From contig NZ_JACWZY010000017.1 of assembly GCF_014699005.1 (NCBI RefSeq), forward strand, positions 1-64,000: DNA of 64,000 bases, written 5' to 3'. Each line of letters opens with the position of its first letter. Position 1 is the stretch's first letter. The notes below the pieces were generated by a model. That model made no database searches, was not told the DNA's origin, and saw nothing but the letters and a program-made list of their open reading frames with translations. The DNA is from Spirosoma profusum. GTDB lineage: Bacteria > Bacteroidota > Bacteroidia > Cytophagales > Spirosomataceae. A program made the translations under genes and the position numbers. Shown one piece after another: positions 58,760-64,000 of this stretch.

Positions 58760-59035
58760 AGTAGTAGGTAGTTATTTATAGTTCATATAGCTTTTATTAT
58801 GCCACTTCTTTTTTAAGCATTATAACCCCATACTACCAAACTTTAGTATATTGATTATAAAGTATTTACGAATAAGCAACCCAATAATATTAGTTGTCGC
58901 CTTTTTATTCAGAATTTAATTGTGTGGAATCCTATTACACATGTGTGTATATTTTTACCCACTCTATTTCACAAAAAATCCCGGCCATTTTTAGTAGCCG
59001 GGATTAGTAGAAGATTCACGAAATAACGTGTTACG
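58760..59035. other. Intergenic, no gene seen
   Basis: 276 bp of AT-rich sequence upstream of the 70-residue gene and downstream of the hybrid kinase. A weak hairpin around ATCCCGGC...GCCGGGAT (58977-59004) near the kinase stop may terminate it. Confidence 0.45.
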
Positions 59036-60523
59036 TTAATCGTCTATTCGTTTCGGAAAATAAAGGCGGAACGTAGTGCCTTCTCCTACCTGACTTTCTA
59101 CCTCGATAGACCCTTTATGGCTGTTGATGATATTCTGCGTAGCCGTTAGCCCCAACCCCATACCACCTGATTTCCCAGTGAAAAATGGATCAAAAAGTCG
59201 TTGTCGGTCTGCTTCACTGATTCCTCCACCATTATCAGAAATCTCTACGCATACCCGGTTTCCTTCCGCACAGCTTGTCCGCACCGAAACAATACCTTTG
59301 CCCTCCTCCATCGCTTCCACGGCATTCACCATAATATTCAGAATTGCTGTTTTCACTTGATCCCGGTCGAGTAACGCATGGCAGTCGTCGGTCGAATAGT
59401 GAACATCAATTCGCATCCGCTTCAACTTAATGCGGTCGCTGATGAACAGCAACGTTTCTTTCACAATCTGATTAAAATCCTGCTTTTTTCGATCCAATTC
59501 GCGGGGTTTGGACGAATTAAGCATTTCTGTAATCAGTTGGCCGATGCGGTCTACGTTCCGACCGAGAATCTCAGTGAACATGTTGACGTACTCGCTATCC
59601 GTATCCAGTTCATCTTTGAGTTGTTCGAGTGCCAGACTTAGATTTGTCAGCGGATTACGAACTTCATGAGCAATGCTTCGGGCAATTTTTCCGGTCATAC
59701 TCAATTTTTCGGCCATAATGAGCTCCTGTTGCGCCCGTTTTTGGTCGGTAATATCCCGAACAATTCCCTGATACCATTCAGGTTCGCCCACTAAATCCTC
59801 AACGGCCCACACCGAAATCAGGCAAATTCGTTTACGGCCATTCCGATGAATCAGTACTGTTTCAAAATCTTTAATCTGACCGTGCTCACGGACTTTGAAA
59901 CGTAATTTGCGAAGATGGTTCAGGTCGGCAAACAGACGGGCGGGATTTAAGTCGCGTAGTTCCTGGGGTGTATAACCCAAAAGTTGTTCGACAGACGAGT
60001 TGGCATCCTGAAACCGAAGGTTTTCGCTAGCCACGAAAATGGCGTCTATCGAACGCTCGAACAGGGAGCGGTATTTGTTTTCTTTCTGCGCCACTTCGGC
60101 AAGTACACTCGCCTGACGTAATGCGTAGCGAATGCTACGTCCCAACAACTGAGCGTCGATACGTCCTTTAACCAGATAATCAGCAGCTCCTAATTCAAGT
60201 GCCGACTGATCGACGGTGAGATCGTCCTGCCCCGTGAGTAGAATCATTGGGGCACGGCATCCCAGCCGGAAAGCTTCCTGAATTAGCTCAATACCAGTAT
60301 ATTGACCTAATCGGAAATCGACCAGATAAACATCGTATAGATTACTGTTGATGGCTTCGAGAGCCCGATCGTAGCTATCCACCCAGTCCAGTTTAATGGA
60401 AGCGTTTTCTTTGGCGGAAATCAGGGATTTGGTCAGCAGATAATCATCTTCGTCGTCTTCAATAAGCAGAACCCGAATGAGATTTCTTTCAGTAGAGTCG
60501 AGTATTTCGGGGAGGGGCATCAT
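59036..60523 (-). CDS. Receiver-PAS-histidine kinase
   Basis: 495 residues: an N-terminal receiver (D69 in LVDFRLGQYTG), a PAS domain (about 150-265, YRSLFERSIDAIFVASENLRFQDAN), HisKA with His286 in SIAHEVRNPL, and HATPase_c (NIMVNAVEAM, DNGGGISE, GKSGGMGLGL). Receiver at the front means it takes phosphate or a docking signal from another kinase and then acts through its own kinase part. It follows a single-domain response regulator gene on the same strand (66-bp gap), a probable operon. Confidence 0.93.
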   Translation of the reverse strand: MMPLPEILDSTERNLIRVLLIEDDEDDYLLTKSLISAKENASIKLDWVDSYDRALEAINSNLYDVYLVDFRLGQYTGIELIQEAFRLGCRAPMILLTGQDDLTVDQSALELGAADYLVKGRIDAQLLGRSIRYALRQASVLAEVAQKENKYRSLFERSIDAIFVASENLRFQDANSSVEQLLGYTPQELRDLNPARLFADLNHLRKLRFKVREHGQIKDFETVLIHRNGRKRICLISVWAVEDLVGEPEWYQGIVRDITDQKRAQQELIMAEKLSMTGKIARSIAHEVRNPLTNLSLALEQLKDELDTDSEYVNMFTEILGRNVDRIGQLITEMLNSSKPRELDRKKQDFNQIVKETLLFISDRIKLKRMRIDVHYSTDDCHALLDRDQVKTAILNIMVNAVEAMEEGKGIVSVRTSCAEGNRVCVEISDNGGGISEADRQRLFDPFFTGKSGGMGLGLTATQNIINSHKGSIEVESQVGEGTTFRLYFPKRIDD

Positions 60524-60589
60524 AAGTCACAAAATAATCAGAGCTCACAAACTATAAAATGTACGGTGGAGCATCATTTAGACCGGTGG

Positions 60590-61009
60590 TTACGGCAGCT
60601 TTACGGTATCCAGCCAGTATGTTTTTAAGGCAATTACCATTTCAACTAATCGGTTGAAATTAAACGGTTTCGTTACGAACGAGTTCACCCCAAGGTGATA
60701 GGTTTTCAACACATCTTCATCGGCGGATGATGTAGTCATCACTACTACGGGCAACCGACGCAACTCCATATCATCCTTGATTTCTTTCAGGGCCTGAAAG
60801 CCATTTTTACGGGGCATATTCAGGTCGAGAACCAGCAAATTTGGCCACGGGGCCGTCTCTTTCGTATAACGACCTGTATGCCTGAGATATTCCATTAATT
60901 CTTCTCCATCTTCAACAAACTGAATAGTATGGGTGTAACCACTTTGCCGAAGTGCCCGCTCCATAAATAAACGGTCGTCGGCGTCATCATCAGCAATAAG
61001 AATGGTCAT
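60590..61009 (-). CDS. Single-domain response regulator
   Basis: 139 residues, only a receiver: ADDDADD acid pocket, phospho-acceptor D62 in LVLDLNMPRKNGF, Lys in VTKPFNF. The insertion between beta 2 and beta 3 (EYLRHTGRYTKETAPWP) is typical of the Rcp1/CheY-like group that partners phytochrome or PAS kinases. The ATG at 61009 (MTILIADDDADD) is preferred to 61042. It is immediately upstream of the receiver-PAS-kinase. Confidence 0.93.
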   Translation of the reverse strand: MTILIADDDADDRLFMERALRQSGYTHTIQFVEDGEELMEYLRHTGRYTKETAPWPNLLVLDLNMPRKNGFQALKEIKDDMELRRLPVVVMTTSSADEDVLKTYHLGVNSFVTKPFNFNRLVEMVIALKTYWLDTVKLP

Positions 61010-61511
61010 CACAGTAGATTTACGGTGCATACAGGTCGGCAAAAGAAAAGTTACGGCTACCGAATAAAAACTAAATTCTTACGAATTGGTGAGTTTAGAT
61101 AGTCTATTTGTAAAGCAGAATCTGATACTCAAAGAATGACTTAACAAGCAAACACATCCTTCAAATTTACTTAAAAACATTTATTTATTGGTCTATTTCT
61201 ACGTACCAAAAAAATAAGTATGAATCTCTTTTTTTGGTACTAAAGATTTTTGGACGTATCACCACCTTCCATTCGCTAGTACAATACTAGTTTCTACTTA
61301 CAATAGAAGAGTTGATTGTCAGCCTCTACAAAATGGGGAATATCTTTCCCGATAAATAGCCTGAGCTTCCTGCGGCTGGCACAGGCAAAATCCGTAATAC
61401 ACAAGGGTATACTGGCATTTGAGGCTGTTTTCAGGGATTTGGCACGGTTTTACCCACGCCGTCACGTAAGGCAATATACGTATCATATGCCGTTCATTCT
61501 TTTTAATCGTT
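61010..61511. other. Long AT-rich intergenic region
   Basis: 502 bp without a supported gene; open frames here are short and unlike proteins. It contains the inverted repeat GTACCAAAAAAA/TTTTTTTGGTAC (61203-61240) and the palindrome CTAGTACAATACTAG (61276-61290). Confidence 0.5.
61203..61240. repeat. Inverted repeat GTACCAAAAAAA
   Basis: Perfect 12-bp arms at 61203-61214 and 61229-61240, loop 14 nt. It lies about midway between the divergent regulator and barrel genes. It is not a terminator shape, because the T-run is inside the stem. Confidence 0.6.
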
Positions 61512-62150
61512 ATGAAAAAGTCAATCAACACCTTACTTGTGGCCGCTGCACTGACAGTCGGTGCACTTACCCTGAATACGTCTACTGCTAATGCACAGGC
61601 GCGGGTTGGTTTGAAGGGTGGTCTGAACGCCAGTTCACTATTTTACGATGGTCAGGGAGCCACTAACAGAAACGAACGTATCGGTTTCCATGCTGGCGTT
61701 TTTGCTCAGGCCCCTATCGGCGAATTTTTTGCTATTCAGCCTGAGTTGCTCTACATGACCAAAGGGGCTTCTGCTACGTATAACGCGTTTGGATTTAACG
61801 GACGTAACACATTCAAACTCAATTATGCAGAGCTACCCGTACTCGCTACGTTCAAGTTAGGTCCAACAATCGAGTTGCAGGCGGGTCCGTACGCGGCTTA
61901 CCTGCTTAATTCAAATATCAACACGAACGGAGATTTCGGTATAGGTTCCAGTGCCATTAATCGCGATAATTTCAATACGTTCGATTATGGGATTGCCGGT
62001 GGCCTAAACTTTTACATTGGGAAAGGATTCATCGGCGCTCGCTACGAGCAGGGATTGCAGAATATCGCCAACAGTGGTGCCGCGAAAACAGTGCTGGGTA
62101 ATGCCAAAAATGGCGTAGGACTGCTATCTGTGGGATTTAGCCTGAATTAA
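61512..62150 (+). CDS. Outer-membrane beta-barrel protein (PorT-like)
   Basis: 212 residues with signal peptide (MKKSINTLLVAAALTVGALTLNTSTANAQ) and an eight-strand-type barrel: ARVGLKGGLNASSLF, IGFHAGVFAQAPIGEFFAIQPELLYMTKG, YAELPVLATFKLGPTIELQAGPYAAYLL, FDYGIAGGLNFYIGKGFIGARYEQGL. Ends in an aromatic-type strand (LLSVGFSLN). Typical Bacteroidota porin-like family of unknown cargo. A family D hairpin follows the stop within 2 bp. Confidence 0.9.
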   Translation: MKKSINTLLVAAALTVGALTLNTSTANAQARVGLKGGLNASSLFYDGQGATNRNERIGFHAGVFAQAPIGEFFAIQPELLYMTKGASATYNAFGFNGRNTFKLNYAELPVLATFKLGPTIELQAGPYAAYLLNSNINTNGDFGIGSSAINRDNFNTFDYGIAGGLNFYIGKGFIGARYEQGLQNIANSGAAKTVLGNAKNGVGLLSVGFSLN

Positions 62151-62151
62151 G

Positions 62152-62230
62152 TAATGAGAGTGCAAATGAGCGAAAAAGTGACTGGACGCTGCTGTCCTAA
62201 TTCACTCTTTCGCTCATTCGCACTCTCACT
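62152..62230. repeat. Hairpin repeat, family D, between convergent genes
   Basis: TGAGAGTGCAAATGAGCG then AAAAAGTGA (62155-62181) pairs with TTCACTCTTTCGCTC then ATTCGCACTCTCA (62201-62228), two mismatches. It separates the barrel gene from the sigma-54 regulator gene and probably terminates both. Confidence 0.85.
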
Positions 62231-62232
62231 AT

Positions 62233-63702
62233 TTATAAATGTATATCGTAGGCTTTCAGCTTGTTATACAGCGTTTTGCGGTCGATGTTCAGTACTTCGG
62301 CCGCTTTTGTTTTATTGTAGCCGGTCTTTTCGAGAACTTTAAGAATGGCGATGCGTTCGGCGTTTTCGGAAACCGATTTCAGATTGGCCGCTGATTGACT
62401 AATAACGGGCACGCCAGGGCGAGCCGGGTCATAATGGACCTGAACAGTTGACGCTAAACTATCCTCGTGTGGGAAATACTGCGGAGAAATAATTTCATGA
62501 GGCAATACGTCAGCTTCAATGTACTCTCCCTGCGATAGTAGTACGGCCCGTTTCACTACGTTCTGAAGTTCGCGTAGGTTGCCGTGCCAATAATATTCCT
62601 TTAGTTTTTCTTTGGCTTCGTCCTCGAAACCTAAAATTTCTTTGTCCAGTTGACGATTTGCCAAGTCGAGGAAGTGATCCGCAAAAATCATAATATCGGC
62701 CTTGCGTTCACGGAGGGGTGATAGATGCAACTCAAATTCGGCAATTCGGTGATAGATATCTTCCCGGAATTTTCCCTGACGAACAGCTTCACGCAAATCT
62801 TCGTTGGTAGCGACAATGATACGTACATCAACGGGAATGTCCTGATTACTACCCAGCCGCCGAATCTTACGTTCCTGAAGCACACGTAGCAGTTTGATCT
62901 GATTGTCGTAAGAGAGGTTTCCTATTTCATCCAGGAAGATGGTTCCGCCGTTGGCGTACTCAAAGCTACCGGCTTTATCCGACATAGCTCCTGTAAACGA
63001 GCCTTTTACGTGTCCGAAGAGTTCGCTTCCCGCCAGTTCTTTGCTCAGCGCTCCACAATCTATAGCGACAAAAGGTTTATCGGCCCGTTTACTTTTGAGG
63101 TGGATTGCGTTGGCTACGAACTCTTTGCCTGTACCCGTTTCGCCGGTAATGATAACCGACATATCGGTTGGTGCAATCAGGTCTACGTGTTTCTGCAATT
63201 GCTCGGCTACCCGACTTTTCCCATAAATAAATCGCTTTCCGTCGGGAGCGAGAACTTGCTTACTTGCCGATGTTTTAGACGAGCTTGCTTTACCTGTCGA
63301 ATCAGCGGACCCGGTTGACTTAGCCGCATTTAAGGACTGAAGCCGACGGTCGAGAGCGCCTTTGATGGTAAAAAGTATTTCGTCGGGGTAAAGTGGCTTC
63401 GTTACGTAGTCGTAGGCACCGTGTTTCACGGTCTGCACAGCTATCCGAACATCGGAATAGCCAGTAATGATAATGACAGCCGTGCTCGGATTCATGACTT
63501 TGATCCGACGTAGCATTTCCAGACCGTCAATATCGGGGAGTTTAAAATCGCAGATAACTAACTCGTAAGACTCTTTACGTAACAGCACGAGCGCGTCTTC
63601 ACCGCGCTGCACCGATGCCGTTTTATATCCCTGCTTGGTCAGAAAACGCTCTAACAGCAGGCATATATCGTTATTATCATCAACAATAAGAATTTTTTCC
63701 AT
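62233..63702 (-). CDS. Sigma-54-dependent NtrC-family response regulator
   Basis: 489 residues: a receiver (D52 in ICDFKLPDIDG), an AAA+ domain (Walker A GETGTGKE, the sigma-54 contact loop GSFTGA instead of the usual GAFTGA, GGTIFLDEIGN) and a Fis-type HTH at the C-terminus (YNKTKAAEVLNIDRKTLYNKLK). Activates sigma-54 promoters when phosphorylated. A Ser/Thr-rich linker of about 35 residues (SADSTGKASSSKTSASK) separates receiver and AAA+ parts. Its kinase is not certain; a further receiver gene lies upstream. Confidence 0.95.
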   Translation of the reverse strand: MEKILIVDDNNDICLLLERFLTKQGYKTASVQRGEDALVLLRKESYELVICDFKLPDIDGLEMLRRIKVMNPSTAVIIITGYSDVRIAVQTVKHGAYDYVTKPLYPDEILFTIKGALDRRLQSLNAAKSTGSADSTGKASSSKTSASKQVLAPDGKRFIYGKSRVAEQLQKHVDLIAPTDMSVIITGETGTGKEFVANAIHLKSKRADKPFVAIDCGALSKELAGSELFGHVKGSFTGAMSDKAGSFEYANGGTIFLDEIGNLSYDNQIKLLRVLQERKIRRLGSNQDIPVDVRIIVATNEDLREAVRQGKFREDIYHRIAEFELHLSPLRERKADIMIFADHFLDLANRQLDKEILGFEDEAKEKLKEYYWHGNLRELQNVVKRAVLLSQGEYIEADVLPHEIISPQYFPHEDSLASTVQVHYDPARPGVPVISQSAANLKSVSENAERIAILKVLEKTGYNKTKAAEVLNIDRKTLYNKLKAYDIHL

Positions 63703-63783
63703 GAAGTAGTTTGCTCAGACAAACTATGCTCAGCAGTAGTATAACGAAAAGCGGAGCTGAATTAGCTGTATAAACAAAGTTAC

Positions 63784-64000
63784 TCAAACCTGAACGGTTT
63801 GCAAAGCCATTTCAACGGAACGCCGGGTAAAGGGTTTTCCGATAAAATAGTCGGCTCCCTGCTCAGTTGCCCGCCGACGTTCAGATTGGCCGTCAAACGC
63901 ACTGATCATGACAACCTTAGCAACTTGCTGTTCTTCCCGAATCGATGGAAGTAGGTCAAAACCCAGTCCGTCCGGCAAATTCAGGTCTAGAAAAATAGCA
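63784..64000 (-). CDS. Response regulator receiver, partial at window edge
   Basis: The window cuts the gene. The visible part reads AIFLDLNLPDGLGFDLLPSI to the C-terminus MALQTVQV, with the phospho-acceptor Asp in FLDLNLPDG and Lys in IGKPF. The C-terminal part is short, so it is a single-domain receiver or the end of a longer protein. It is 81 bp upstream of the sigma-54 regulator on the same strand. Confidence 0.85.
   Translation of the reverse strand, partial: AIFLDLNLPDGLGFDLLPSIREEQQVAKVVMISAFDGQSERRRATEQGADYFIGKPFTRRSVEMALQTVQV

Noticed and set aside
61316..61591. Open frame in the spacer before the barrel gene
   Set aside because: It overlaps the signal peptide of the barrel gene and has no protein-like features.
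1..64000. CRISPR array, tRNA or rRNA genes, prophage, insertion sequence with transposase
   Set aside because: No regularly spaced direct repeats, no cloverleaf with a TTCGA-type arm, and no phage or transposase proteins were found on either strand.

Overview
The window is chromosomal DNA of a Bacteroidota bacterium, most likely a Cytophagales member of the Spirosoma type. Pointers are promoters of the TTTG-N19-TAnnTTTG form used by the phylum's main sigma factor (clearest at 34674-34704 and 21622-21651), a type III glutamine synthetase, a DUF3822 gene beside coaD, a MetG with KISTS in place of KMSKS and a fused C-terminal tRNA-binding domain, many lipoprotein or secreted hypotheticals, and a PorT-like barrel. 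The genus is inferred; no rRNA or tRNA gene, phage, insertion sequence or CRISPR array was seen.

Layout. 1-5 kb: an acidic hypothetical and two unrelated glutamine synthetases (types III and II). 5-13.8 kb: mtaB, a secreted protein, a TPR protein, an SDR epimerase divergent from metG, and a DUF2264 protein. 13.9-20.2 kb: an ABC exporter, two small secreted proteins and a LytS/LytTR pair. 20.3-26.8 kb: a CNNM/CorC protein, two Nudix hydrolases, coaD, DUF3822, a CBS protein and a RecD-like helicase. 27-33.3 kb: tandem paralogous membrane proteins of unknown function, DUF4126, htpG, a lipoprotein, a rhodanese and a bestrophin. 33.4-40.5 kb: dapF, rplS, a Band 7 protein, NAD(P)H-hydrate repair, and feoB/feoA. 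40.8-47 kb: two genes sharing one promoter element, an ABC exporter, a Ser/Thr kinase and a TauE-like permease. 47-52.7 kb: a cytochrome c maturation operon (ccmB, ccmC, ccmD, a CxxxY-type ccmE, ccmF) interrupted by a dead toxin-antitoxin pair. 52.8-57.4 kb: a second CNNM/CorC protein, galM, pyrE, and a CDGSH protein paired with a HisRS-like protein. 57.5-64 kb: a flavin oxidase, a Cys-rich four-helix-type protein, and a cluster of phosphorelay proteins around an outer-membrane barrel.

The coding content is mostly housekeeping. The unusual content lies between genes. At least nine families of long, nearly perfect hairpin repeats sit directly on stop codons, and several supply the last codons of the neighbouring gene. 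One hairpin has been split by a 116-bp hairpin of another family with a clean 5-bp target duplication, so at least one family moves. Overlaid on everything is a marked excess of the pentamer TACGT/ACGTA in genes, spacers and terminators, about tenfold in the stretch counted by hand.

Other points worth following are a 21-bp-period direct repeat upstream of the LytS/LytTR genes, a perfect palindrome made of two face-to-face -7 boxes between metG and the SDR gene, and an exact 18-bp element at identical distance from the putative -7 box in front of two neighbouring genes.
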